A program made the position numbers and the translations under genes. DNA of 64,000 nt, from positions 2,694,001 through 2,758,000 of the forward strand of contig JAZGTH010000008.1 in the NCBI GenBank assembly GCA_036877525.1. Reading direction: 5' to 3'. The notes beneath the pieces are model-generated. The model was not told the DNA's origin and did not search any database. It saw only the letters and a list, made by a program, of their open reading frames with translations. This document shows positions 28,831 to 42,200 of the stretch, piece by piece (within the stretch, counting starts at the first letter, position 1; each line of letters begins with the position of its first letter). Origin of the DNA: Chromobotia macracanthus (taxonomy: Eukaryota > Chordata > Actinopteri > Cypriniformes > Botiidae).

Positions 28831-31800
28831 CTCTTTAATAAAATAGCATAATGCACTAGTATAAACATTAAAATACACTATGTTTTGTAAGTATAGCCAG
28901 GCTGTCATACTTGTTAACATAAGAATAATAAAGTCTCCTACCAACATTCTCTGTGCAAAGTTGTGTCCAGTATTTCAACTGTTGTCATGTAAATCCAGTC
29001 GCCAAGTTAGATTCCAACAATCTGCACCATAAAGCGATGTGATATCATCACATTACTATATTACGTGCATTACTGTAAATGCAATATTTGTATTCTTACA
29101 AACAAAATGGATGAATTGCAACTATTGTCTGTAAGGTGCTGTCAATACAGCTTAACTCGCATTGAACCTTGAACATTTTTTTTCAAAGACTTGAACACAA
29201 GTCTTTTGGGAACTTTACACCTTAAAGCTCATTTTACGCTCTGATATTTATTGCTGTCTGCCTGCTAGATCAGCTTTCTGAGGAAGCATTATCTCTCCTT
29301 CCTCCCTCATATGTGGCTCTGAGAACAGCCAGTGCCTCTTTCCTGTAGGATGTGGGGCTCATAATGAAGGGGAGAAAGGTTGTGTGCTGGCCTTGGTTGT
29401 GCCTCTGCTCTCTATTCTTTATCCGGACTCTGTGGGCTCCATGCACCTCATTGTCATGCTGGTCAATGCTGAGTCCTGGCTGGCCGGTTTGTTCTCAGGT
29501 CTTGCCCTCTGCTGTGGGGTCTGTACTGGGACAATGTGCCTTTGTCATTTGAGCCATGTTCACTTCCTGCACCACAGCCTCTCTGCTGGACAAGAGCAAA
29601 GACCAATTATTCCCATGTGAAAAATGACTTACAGCTCCCACTTAACAATGGTGTTAAAATGGATGTGTTATGCACAATAGATTAGCTTGTGGGGATTTTT
29701 ACTGTCCCTTTTTATTAGAGCAGGTGACATCATCAAGAAATTCATCCAAAGCCCTGTTCACACATATGTCCCATATTATGGCCAGTTGTGCAGCCCACCA
29801 CTAACATTAAGGCAACCAGGAATAACAATATAGCAGTTTTAATCGCTTAAGGTTGCTAGTAGGCATTCCTGTATTATTCTGTAGCAGGCTGTGGATCGTG
29901 TTATTCTCACTGTTTGCACCAATAACATTACTTCAGAGTTTAGCACTGTCACAACGCCAACACTCACTGACACTCAAATTCCAGATTCCTCAGATCACAT
30001 TGTTCTGCAAGACATGTGAATGCCTCTTGAGCGTCATCTGCTTCTGTAGAACTTCTACAGAACTTCTGCAGCATCTGCAGGTCTGGACTCTGGTCTCTAA
30101 CAAGAACACAATGATGGCTCACTCTAGCACACAGAGTTAGCCTAGGCCCAACAAAAAACCACTGCTGCATTTTATTCATCTCCATCTAGGAGCAGATCAT
30201 GTTTCCAGCTGAGGTTGATTTATCTTTGTGAGCAAGGAACTGTCACTTCTCTAATACTCGCCTTCCAGGAAACAGGGGTCATTTGGTACTTTGCTCTTTC
30301 ACTCAGCACACTGCATCTAGGGAGACCAGGATCCTGTTTAGAGAAAGATAAGGGCCTGTTTACAACTCCTCTTCATGTCAGATACATGGGTTGTTCTGAC
30401 TAATCAAAGCTTCTCCCAGCACATCTGTGAATGTAATTGCATGCTGGAGAACTTTCCCAAGCAATGCAGACAGTGACCAAAATTAACACTCCAAATGCAA
30501 AAAAATCCCAAATGCAAAACATTGGAATTGGTGAGTAAACAAAGTGTTTCTTGTCAGTTGACTGATACTTTTATCAGGAATTGTGACAATGGTTTAAAAA
30601 TTATAGGATTTGCCATGAATGCATGAATCCTTTTAAAACACTGGACATAATTAACTATTTAGAATCATGAATTTTAAAACACAGCTAGACTAATAGTGGT
30701 TCACAAGTTTAACAAAGTCAGGACATCTTTATGCTCCTGAAGGCACTTTAGGGATTAACTATCAAATCCAAACATCAGATGTGGCTAATTTTCTGATAGA
30801 CACTTCACACAGAGTATTGTCAGATCAGAATATTAATGGACACACTCATCTTTTTGCATTGGTGGGTTGCTGATCAAGAGGGTGTAACTGTTTAAGATAT
30901 GCCCTTTAGTAAGTGTATTTTCAATGCTGATGTGTCAGTTCTTGTCCGTGGGACATGATCCTTGAACTTCCATCAAAATATGTTTTGCAAAACCCAGCAA
31001 TTCTGGCTCTCTCACAGCCCACACCACACCGTGGGTTCACCATCAACATGGGTGTGTGGGAAAAGAGTGGGAAATGAGGGTGTATGAGACACACAAAACC
31101 TGCAGAACTTGATTTGCTTTCAAGAACTTGAGATGAGTCTTGGTCCTGAGCTCCTTCTTATAAGACAGCAAGCCAACTTTCTTGTCTTTTATTATTTTCA
31201 TTAAGGCCAAAACATACTATTATTACTGTTTTTATTAAGACTATATAGGTGAACATGTGAAGCCTAATTTATTACACGTTCAGCTAAAAATAAATGTAGT
31301 GCTTTCTGCTTTGTTTAACATATTTACCACATCAGTTGACAATAAACATTTGATGCAACCTGATAGTTTACCTGGTAGTTTCATTCTTTCAAATCTTTCA
31401 TCATGTTGAATGCTGTGGACCCTGTCTGCATTTGTCAACAAGCTTCAACTGTTTTGAAATTCTCCAAATATTTCCAGAGTTTCACTAATGAGTCAGGTGT
31501 GAACATTGATGTGTAAAATAGTCTGTCGTGATGCCCTGTTTGTTTAAGGTAATGTCACTGACGCTGGGTGTCAGCCCTCCAGCTGCTGTCTGCGTTAGTA
31601 TACTTTCTCTGCCACTGAGGGTGGAGCAAGGCATCAGTTTGCTCATGCTGCAAGGAAATCCCTGCCTTCTATTTAAGGCCTGTTCAGATGTTTGAGTGAA
31701 TGAATGACATATAAGAGTTAAAGGATCTTAATTAGCTAAACCACAGTTTAAAGTGCATTAACGTCTATCCTCATTATATTGAGAAAACCATGCTGAAGTG

Positions 31801-31970
31801 CAGCTCACAGACAACTGTTTTTAAATAGTTTAACACACATTGCTAATTGTTTTGCTTATACTGTATTATTTATGCTATGGACATGATTGATACCTTAAAG
31901 TGATTAAACAGGTGAAAAAATCCCATGCAACTTACATATTGAATGAGAGACACAAGCTATGTTCTTTATA

Positions 31971-32110
31971 AACCACCCGGTACACCCTAGCAATTGCATA
32001 GCAAAGAGCTTAAAACCACAGAGAAAATTGTAACAACCACAAAACAACACTGGCAATAACCCAAGACACCTAATCATACCCTAAAACCATTCAGAACACC
32101 CTAGCAAACA
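31971..32110 (+). repeat. Dispersed TAGCAACC-type repeat (degenerate)
   Basis: Units ACACCCTAGCAATTGCATAG, AACAACCACAAAACAACACT and CATTCAGAACACCCTAGCAA. More diverged than the copies at 18 and 20 kb. Confidence 0.55.
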
Positions 32111-32407
32111 TCCATAGACTTTAGCAAAAAAATACTTTTTAATCAGTGTATAACTAGATTGTCTTAGTTTATAACCTCATTCTCACATTAATCATTTGCC
32201 CTCTGTGCCTGTCCTTACAGATAAGTGTGTGAATCCTTGCACTACCTTTGCCCCAGTACTTTCTCACATGCCAGTTTGTGTGTGTGTTGTGGTGGAGGAC
32301 ATACTGTAATTGGGAGGGTGATTTATATCAGCTGAGAAAGATAAACTACTGGCAGTTCTGGGAAACTCTTCCTTTTGGTTCTTCACTACTTGCAGCAGCT
32401 GGAAAAG

Positions 32408-32411
<4 letters not shown>

Positions 32412-32478
<67 letters not shown>
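32412..32478 (+). repeat. (TG)n microsatellite
   Basis: Uninterrupted TG dinucleotide repeat of about 67 bp (roughly 33 units). Likely polymorphic. Long TG tracts of this kind can adopt Z-DNA. Confidence 0.97.
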
Positions 32479-32481
<3 letters not shown>

Positions 32482-33324
32482 AAGTAGGAAGGGAGTCCTG
32501 TGTGTGTCCATTAAAATTAATGGCATGTGCAGTGGGAAAGTGGATGCTCTGTACATTTAACTCTTGATGTTCACATAACGAAATAAATCAAGCCAGACTC
32601 ACATGCTAAAGTGCAGCAAAGATCAGCATGTGATGCTCGTAAGGAAAGTATGTGCTGCTTCCAGCCCTTCCCTGCAGCACATGATTCTCACACCCTGCAA
32701 TCAGAGTACTTTACCCTTGTGAAAATTACTTGCATATATTGTTGTCCATGTGCTGTGATATTTATTGTTTTGGTATCACTGTTTGTAATGTTGGAATTAA
32801 TCTTAAGATGTGTTCCTCTGCAGTTCCTCACCTGCGTTTTGCACGTGTCGCTGTGGCTGATGAACATGCTTTGGCTGGCACACCTCTGAGATCTACATCT
32901 ATGTCATCATAAGAGGTTTTATTAGGTGCATAATGCCTGATGCATTGTCTGCTGCAGTCCAGTTGCTTTTACTTAGACATAACATCCTGCAAACATTATT
33001 TTCTAAATCAGTATTTTGGTCTTTTTTAAGGATGTTGAGCTATTTTTACTGGAAACAATCCAAAAATACTGAGGAAATAATGTTTTGCTGTACAGAAACT
33101 GCAGTGTGTGAGTCTTTGGGGGTTAGGATGTGGTGAGCAGCTATGCTCTGTGACCCCCACAGCCACCAGTGTCACCACTCACTTCCTGTTCCTGCTCATT
33201 AAAGCACAGGACATGAAGGAGCAGTTGGAGAACAGATCAGAGGAAAGAGAATCTAATCCCCCAGCCTAGTTCCTGTGGGTCTGTCACTTCCATCCTCACA
33301 CATACAGAGACATACACACATTGG

Positions 33325-33850
33325 GTTTTCATGTTTTATGGGGACATTCCATAGACAACGCTTTTTTATTCTGTACAAACTGTATATTCTATCTCCCTAC
33401 ACTAACATTCCAATTTTAATTTTTTCTAAAAAATTATATAATTTAATGTATAATTAGTATAATAATGTATAATTGTATAATAATAAAGTATTATAATGTA
33501 GAATAACTAAAGCCCTTGTTTCCTTATGGGAACCTAAAAATGCCACCACAATGTCAAAATTTGCTGGTATTACTATACTTTACATTTACTATACTTTGGT
33601 TTGATTCCAGTAGCAACTGTGGCAGGCAGATAGCAACCGAAGTGCCCTTGAGCACCTATCCCCCACGTGCTGCCCACTGCTCCAGATGTGTGTGTGTTCA
33701 CAACTTGCACTGTGTTTACTCCTCACCAGTGACGGGTTAAATGCAGAGGTCACATTTCGGGTATTGGTTACCATATCTGCCAGAATATGTCACTTTCACT
33801 TACTTGAGGGCACAATTTGGTCCCCATAATGAAGTGAATACCAGGACTAC
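33325..33850. mobile_element. Dispersed fish element 'TATGGGGACATTCCATAG' with inserted SINE
   Basis: The left part carries TTTTATGGGGACATTCCATA and CTGTACAAACTGTATATTCT, words of a very common teleost repeat. The right end carries ATTTGGTCCCCATAATGAAG, and the two 'GGGGAC/GTCCCC' ends are inverted. The middle (about 33,600-33,815) is a separate SINE, so this looks like an older element interrupted by a younger insertion. The family name is not assigned. Confidence 0.5.
33600..33815 (+). mobile_element. Teleost SINE nested in an older repeat
   Basis: Shows the sequence order of an abundant fish SINE: GTGCCCTTGAGCACCTATCC, then CTGCCCACTGCTCCAG, a TGTGTGTGTTCAC segment, GACGGGTTAAATGCAGAGGT, and a TCACATTTCGGGTATTGG / TATGTCACTTTCACTT end. 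The tRNA-like head (GGTTTGATTCCAG) is only partly preserved. It is diverged from the remembered consensus. Confidence 0.6.
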
Positions 33851-36107
33851 ACATATACACATCGCTCTCAGCTTTTCTTCACCGTAACCCTGTTTGCACA
33901 GACACCATGCTGGTGTGGATGGCCAATCAGTTTTCACTGAAGACAATGTGGCCAGGAACCAGCTACAATCATCAATTACAGCTACAACTCCTCAAAACAG
34001 AGCCAGAAACTATATAGGGCCAAACCAGACTGCAGTTGTGTTCAACAACGCACCTCCAACACCAAATGAACCTGGTGTTTGAGGTTGGCTTTACATTCCA
34101 AAGCAGCAGTGTGACAACACTTTCATGTTAAATTGACATGCACTGGCACACTGAGATAAAACTTTCCCTCAAAATCTGACTACAGCAAGTCACATGAAAT
34201 TCATTTGTGTCAGTTGTGATTGGATCATGTGAGAGGTCTTAATATCAGTTGGAAACAGGGCCATAGTATCCCATTGTATTTATTTGTACGTTGAATGACA
34301 TTTGTCTTTTTATTTTATTGAAGAGGACAGTCTGTGGTATTTTGATCCTCTGTTGTTCAGATGTCCTTTTAGCTGAATTCAAAGGTCACATTCACACCAC
34401 AGTGGTCACTAAACTTGGACTTTAGTATGCATAAGTTACAACATTCCAAGAAAACCTTTCATCTTCAAAGCAAGCAGGTTGTAGTAGTTCGGAGAAGTGT
34501 GGGTAGAGACCCTCTGATCAACATTGTTTTATGTGAGAACTTCTGATTTGCATTGTAATGTAGCCTGTGAATGCTACATGACTCAAAAGACCTCTTAAAG
34601 TGTGCAAAGGGTGTTTACAGGTGGAGTATTATTCACAATGCACCTATGTCAGGATTATTTGTTTAAACCTATTATGCTGTTTATTTGTCAGCACTATTAA
34701 GCAAATGCTTTTGGTCACAATACAAATTCTGTGTTCAGCATTCTCATTTTATGTCAGCGCAGATCTGTTATAAATGAACTTGCATGTAAAGCTTATAATT
34801 CTTCTTTTCACGTGCCTGGGTTTGCTTTCAGGATCCACTTACAGGTGTGCTTTGTTGGCTCAGCTAGGATGAATCATATCTGTTCCAGAATCCCAAGTTC
34901 AGGAACAGGAATGTGCTCTCTTTTCATTAACAGGTTTCGGTTGCAGATTCATTTGTATGTAGATCTATCATTTCTGCTGTTGTTTGACCCTACTGAATAT
35001 TTGACTGTTCCATCAAAATATTACCCAGATTTAAATGCAGCCAGTCATTTAAGAGACACTTTAATAGCAATGCAATTAGAATTCATAAAAAAATTATCAG
35101 ATATCAATCAGGTGAGTGATATCTCCTTAATATCTCAATTGTTTCTCCAGTAATAAGACAGTAATGAGATTAACAGTAATGAGATTAAATAGAGAGCAAA
35201 TGGAGACTTTAGCTTTTAAAAGCTCTATTTCTTAGCAAATCATTCCAATGATCACCCATAAATTATCTGTCTATGCTATGCACATTCATTTTATAGCATT
35301 CATCTTATATACTCTTACTGTATGTTAGCGTTTGTTACTCTTTTCCATTGTAATTTGCAAAGAATCATTTCAGACAAAGCTAATTTAAACTTTGAGCAAT
35401 ACTGTTTTCCTCTGCGGTTGTAAATAGTCCTGTTAGTAAGTCTTATTTTCCCAACATTCACAGAGGAGGTGATAGACAACAACAGCTTACTGTAGTGTGA
35501 CCCCTCACCTTTCATGACCCGCAGATATCTTTGCAGTGCCAAAATCTCCTTGTGCCAAAATCTTCTACAGACTGGTTTGCAAAGAGAGAATTGCCTTCTT
35601 CATTATTGCATCAAAGGAACGCAAGCTAGTACTTCATGTTAGTATCTTTTCTAAGAACTAAGTATCTACATACTTCTCAATTACAGCACATATATCATAG
35701 TCACAGTAAAAGTATTCTCAGGCTTTTTGGCTTTGGTGTGTCTTTATCCACGCAGGTTTCTAGATATGGATAAATGAATCTACCTCACCCAAACACTCCC
35801 TACAACCACACCTAAATTCCTGTCGCATAACAGTTGCTAATGAGAGTCTACTGAGAACGGTAAAGCACAGTGTGTTCAGTTTAGCAAAGATATTTTGACC
35901 TTTAACACACATAAATCAGATATCAGTCATAAAAACAAAATTGCAGCTATTTTTATACTGTAAATCATCACAGTCATGGTGAAATAATTAGATCAGGTAA
36001 TGACTACTACTAATGATTACAGGTGAGGTGTGTGTTCCCTGTTTCCTGTGAGTTTTATGTATTAACGACTATATTTGTTAATTCCTCGTCTTCCTGAGCT
36101 TAATACT

Positions 36108-36212
36108 ACAACCACCCTTGATACGCCTAGCAATGCACTTTTTTTAAGCACTCAAAGCACCTTAGCAGCTCATAACACCCCAGCATTGTAACAGTGAGTT
36201 TGCACAGGCAAG
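36108..36212 (+). repeat. Dispersed TAGCAACC-type repeat, copy 6
   Basis: CAACCACCCTTGATACGCC, CTAGCAATGC and GCACCTTAGCAGCTCATAAC. It ends in GTTTGCACAGGCAAGCAC, the same right terminus as the copy near 18.27 kb. Confidence 0.6.
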
Positions 36213-39200
36213 CACTATTCACATTTTTCTCAAAAAATATATAAAAATAGTTTGTGTAAACTGTTGAACAAACAGAGAAACATGTCAGAAAGGAAATATT
36301 TCTAGCTCATTTCCTTGGTGGGTTGTAAGCAGTTTTGGTGCCTTTGTGATCTCAACAGTCTGTCTGTTCAAACCCAAGATCAAACTGTGACTTTCACGTT
36401 ACTCACACCTGCAGCTTACAGGAAGCCAGAGGGAAACTTACAGGGGTCTCCCTTTCATGTCTCTTTGAACATAAACTCCCCGTGTACTGCACACACATTT
36501 ACTCATACACCAGCTGTGTTCTGAATATTCATACACGTGACTCAGTGATAACTTCTATCTGACACTTCTTTCATTTCAAAGGGTTCCTGTGATCTGTCCT
36601 TGGGGTTAGAACTGAGAAAATGAGTTTTTTTCTCTCTATTATTTGCCAACAGACCAGCCCATGCTGGTAAGTGTTGTGTAGTTGTGATTAGTCTTTGAGG
36701 GCTCTGGCTGCACATCAAGGCTGAATGTTACCAGCCAACAGTCAGATTGAGTTTGATACAGAGCTATGAGCCCTCTGTGAACAGCATTAGTCAGAGCATT
36801 TCATAATTCAGATGACTGATGAACAGTTTCTATGTCATTTGCTTTAGAATTGTCTGTTTGTAATATACTGATTTATGAATTACTATCTTTCAAAGGCGTG
36901 CAGGGGGTTTGGATATTGCTGTTTAGTAACTTATGTTTGGAAAGTGGTTTTAACTTTTAGTTGAAGGGTGTTAATAGAATAACAGGAGCGTTTGTGAATA
37001 GAATCTTATGGGAGAACTTTTACTGTAACAGTACAGAGAATTACTCATCTTTAACCACATCAAAATATCAGAAAAGCTTTCTTACTAGAACAAAGAGTTG
37101 GTGGATCAATCATTTCAAAGATCAGGAGTCACTTGTTGGGGTCTATCAATATACAGATGAATAGTGTAAGTATGGAATGATGGATTAATATAAAATGAAC
37201 AAATGAATTATTGCATAATGTCTTCTGTTGCTATATCTCCCATGTAATTATTTAGTCATGCGATCTTTACAAATCAGTAAAGTGTCTTGGAATGCATTAG
37301 GAAAGAACTTGACCTAAAAACAAAGAAAATATGTCTGATCCCTGAGAGATATGAGGATGGAACCATGTCAAAACCCTTTATAAAACATAAAGCTCTGAAG
37401 AAATGTGATTTGTGAAATGTGGTTTGTGAGGTTCTTAATCTCAACAGATGGGATTTTGATTTTTGACTACAACCCCCCTCTCTGTATACGTGTCTGTTTA
37501 CATTGCCATATGTCAGAGCATACATGAGGCACGTCTATTCTTAGAGCGTGTGATGTATATATTTGACCAATTAGATAGCTATGCAGAAAAAGCCTGCGTG
37601 TTTCTTTGATGAAAATAGCTTCAATAAAACCTGATGAATCATTAGTCACAGGCTCCTTGCATAAAGTGCTATTTGTGGGAGGCGATGAGTCTCTTGTGAC
37701 ATGCGATTTGTTTTCTCTTGTCTGCAGCACACACTTGCCTTCCAAAACTACTGCTCAAAATTGCAGCATTTAAGACAAGATGAGCTTGACTGCAGGTGTT
37801 AACTGAGAGAGCAGTGCACTAAAAATTGTGTTGCTTATTTGTATGCTTTGTGTTATCACTATTTACTATTTTAATTTACGCAATCAGTCAGAGAACTGCC
37901 ATATATGACTGCAAAAGTCTGTAATCTAGCATACTTTTCTATGATTGTACAGTATGTGTCGGTACCTTAAAAAGCACCCCTTTAAAATGGTGACAGCACT
38001 ATCAACTACACAGCATGTTTGGATATATACCCAGTTATAAGGCTTTTCCCCATGATAAAATAATTCTTTGTCGTAATTGCTAGAAAATGCACACAGATGT
38101 CTCTTTACATCTTAAGCAAATAGCTCTAACTTATCTGAATGATACAATCTTTATTAGGTAAAACTGGCATACTCTCAAATGGAGACTGAAATGTCTGCAT
38201 GACAGTTTTTAAATATACCTGCTGCAAACCAGCGCACATAGTGTCTGGCCTGATAGGATGGTAGGTGGTTAATGAATAAGATGCAGTTTTTTGGGTTAAA
38301 ATGGTGTCTGCAAAGGTGGCCCAAATGTATAGTGAATGTCCCAGTGCAAAACAGAAACATTTATTGAAAATTTGTAATGCATTTGCTGGGGGCCTTGGAA
38401 ACAGACTTTTGAGAAATCGATACAGGGCAGCAAAGATGCTGATTGTCTAAGTATAGGAATGTCTAAGTACAGGAAACAATGTCTGAAAGTCATTAACAGT
38501 CTGTCTACAATGTCGAGACCATGAGGATTAGATCAGACAGCCAGTGGCATTAGCGCTAAACAGGATCGTCTTTTTTATCGGGACAGTCTCAATTCTGTTT
38601 ACACCATCTGGAAAGTCTCGCCCCTAAGCAATCCTGGCATGCATGCCTGGGTTTTCCCTTAGTGAGTCACTGCTGACTGATAAACTCTTTCTCCCCTCTA
38701 CCCCTGCTGCATTTGACACTTCCTCTCTGCCTCTCTCACCCACTTTCTCAGCAGGCCAGGGTGTGCCGACAAGGAAGTTAAAGAGACACAGACACTAAAG
38801 TGAGTTGTAGGGCCAAGCTTCAGTCTGGGAGACAGGGAGGAGACAGAGAGAGACAGACAGTCACACACACACATGGGCGGGGCTTCCATCTGACTGAGCA
38901 AACACATGCAAACAAATGCAAATATTTTGCAAATGTGTTTTTATTGCAAAATGTAATTCTTACCTTTGGGGCTTATACTAGAATGTTTCTGCAAGGAACA
39001 GTTGATCAGTTTAGAAGTGTTTTTGTAGCTATTGACACTGTTGGTCATTGTTAGTAGACAAATGAAATACACTAGTGAAAGAATGAAAAGTTTATTTTAG
39101 ATCCACAGAGCAAAAAGAGCCAAACCTTGATGAAATGTTAAAAAATGTGCATGTTAAGTAAAACCTTCTTAAGTTTCCGTTAATTACATATACAGTTATC

Positions 39201-42200
39201 AGATGTCTGAATATGTTTCATTCTTTATCATCATGCCCAAAACATTCTACATCTTATACACACCCATTTGAGCAGACAGACCATGACTTACCTCCTGTGT
39301 GTCTTGATGTTTGTGGAGTCAACACCCAAAATTGAGTTAATGTTCAGAGTGCAGTTCACAACTGACCTAAATGTTTGTTTTTGAACATTGTGTTTAACAA
39401 CATGGACCAAGAACAGCATGTTTCTAACTCTGAGGCATTCTGTGGGAATACTGTGTTTCTGATCAGCATCTGTTCTAGTGGAATGATTATCTATGGAAAG
39501 ATAATCTGTTTTAAAATATTGTTGCATAATCTATATTATAAACATGCTTCAACTTAACTAAATACACCAAAATATTAAAGCTGCAATCCTTAACCTTTTG
39601 GGTAAAAAATGAACAATAAACTATATTATAATAAATATTGAACAAGTACATAACAGGTCAGTGTTCAATGTTCTCTCTACCTTACCCCAATTCACAAGGG
39701 TAAGTTTATAATAATTTTTTTAAATTTGAGCTGTCAGGTCCAGGAAATGTTCACAAGTTTGACTTGTGGTTTCATCACGTCTGTAAGCAGTAAAAAGACT
39801 CTGCTACTAAATTGCATGTGGGGGTGCTGAGCATGGTGAAGTGTTTGTAGCATGTTCTTAGTTCTTATTTACCTCCTACTAGCTTGTTTAGAATGTAAAC
39901 TCCATGTGTCTTCTATGTTAAGGAACTAACCCATTAAGTAACTTGTAATATTATATTTTTAACAGTGATGGCGATAGAGAACGAAACGTTACAGATTGCA
40001 GAAAACAATGTTTTCCTTTTTCTCTTTTTATTGTGCACTACATATTTATGCCTAGTGGAGTATGACATTGTTAGCTTAAAACATGCTGAAGAGTTATGCA
40101 TGTCTTTGAATGAGGAACGCTAGTTATTTAACTGCCTGAGGTTCCATTTCAGTTAGGATGGTGCATTTGAAGCCAACTGTTTAGGGAACTAGTTAATTCA
40201 CTAGGTTTTTGGTACAGAGCTAAAATGTGTATGCTAAACCAAACAGACTGCAACAGATACTGAAGTGGATGTTTAGGTAAAAGTCAGGGGATATTTGATG
40301 ATTAAAAGCCAGCAGTCCCACCGGCTGGGATTGTGCATGTGGTGAAAGCTGAGCAAACGCTTGAAAAACACACACATAAGCAAACCAACTAGTGACCTTT
40401 GCAGAGGTCTGACAGGAAGGGGAAACTGAGTAACAAAGTAATAAGGAATTGCTCTCTTCTCATATAAACATTTAACACAGATGCATACACTAATTACTGC
40501 TGGACACTGACTAAAAATACTTTCTGTTGCCCTAGGCTGGATATGAAGAAGATCTGAATCAGGCTTGGCAATATTTAAAATGCAGCTGTGAGAGTTTAAG
40601 AGATCCGCAGTTCCTCATAATCATGATTCACTGGATTCACTCATTCAGCTGAAGCGGCACTTTCTTTCCAAGGTAGTTAATGACAGTTACTGTGTAAAAT
40701 GTCAAGACATTTTTGGCAACATATTTTGCCGGAAGCGACGCATGCCGCTGGCTTGAGAAAGCTGTCTGGTATCTGCACGGTCATGTCATGGTTGATCATT
40801 GAGTTTCTGCTGACCCGCACAATGAGGTCAGTGTGAGTGCAGGGGAATGTGTGTGGTCAGCAGCAGGTGGGACTGCAGAGTGACAACAGCTGCATGTCTT
40901 GTTTAAATAATGAGAGATACAAGATTAGGTCACACCTGGTTATCCAGGTTTAATTGAAACAGTTAGACTATGATGTGTCCTCTTCATCCTCTCATTTTTC
41001 TTTTATTCTGATAATACAGTTTTTTGGGGCATGATTGTTAAGGTATGAGGAAGAGGAGGAACCCCTTCTCTAACACTCTTGTGTTTTGTATTCTGACTAT
41101 TTTGATGTAGTTTGTGTGTTAAACAAAGTTTCAGCAATGCTTCTTTACTGTTGCTAGTTTTGAGGATGATAAGTTAGTGTCCATCAGCAAAGACCCACAG
41201 CAGATGTTTAACTCTCTGTCTCACTTCTGTTTTCTGTGGAACAAACTTATTCATGTGAAAATTGACATACTGACACTGATACTATTGAACTCATCTGAGG
41301 CACTTTGAATTCTCACACTCATGGCTTTTCTTAGCAGAGTTCCATTTTCTGTAAAAAATTTTCAGGTTTCTCAGATTTTCTCAGATTTCTCAGTTTCATT
41401 TTCTTTGAACACACTGAGTTAGTGCACACTGCTGATACAGACATCAGCAGTGTGCATAAAGAAGCACCCCAGCTGAAATAAATGGTATTTGTGACAAACG
41501 TTTCAATGTTTAATGTCACACACAGAGCTGTTTATGAGGTAATCCCCTCAGGCTGGATCAAAGTATCAAGTTCTTTCAAAACCCAAACCTAACCATAAAT
41601 GGCTTTTCGGGGTTATTAACATATATTAAATCATATATTCAATCTTCTGAAATACAAACTAATGTTTGGCCCTTTGGAGACCATGTACCCCACATGCCAG
41701 CTCAGCAATCATGTGCTGTGATCACTTTTAATGGTCACTGCCATGTTGAGATCACATGACCAGCTGAATACTTTGAAATTTATCTTGATAAACCCTCACT
41801 TTAAATTAATTATTGAATAAATTAATCATTGATAGCAAATATACCACTGAATAGGGTATTTCTACAAGGGCTACATCCACACCTGTAGGTGTCAGTATAA
41901 AGTCCATGACTACACTCTAGCAAAACAAAAAAAAAAAACTTTTTAATGGACATACAGAAACAACTTCTTACTATTTACCAATTGCCATTTCCTTTTTCCT
42001 CAGTAGATCACTGTAATTTCAGCTCTGCAGTGGACAGAAATATCTCAGTTAACAATGTCAGATCTGTTTATTTTGAATGCAGTGAAATTATGTCGAACCT
42101 TTGAGTACGCACATATTTTTATAGGAATAATAAGGGAAAAGGCTCTCCAGTCAGACTCCAGTTCTCTGCATTCAGAATAGCATCTTTTTGTGTCCAAATT

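Noticed and set aside
32248..32487. Open frame ending in alternating Cys-Val
   Set aside because: Its C-terminal half is only the translated TG microsatellite.
34731..35153. 140-codon open frame on the plus strand
   Set aside because: No start context, no splice structure, no recognisable domain, and surrounded by repeats. Likely chance.
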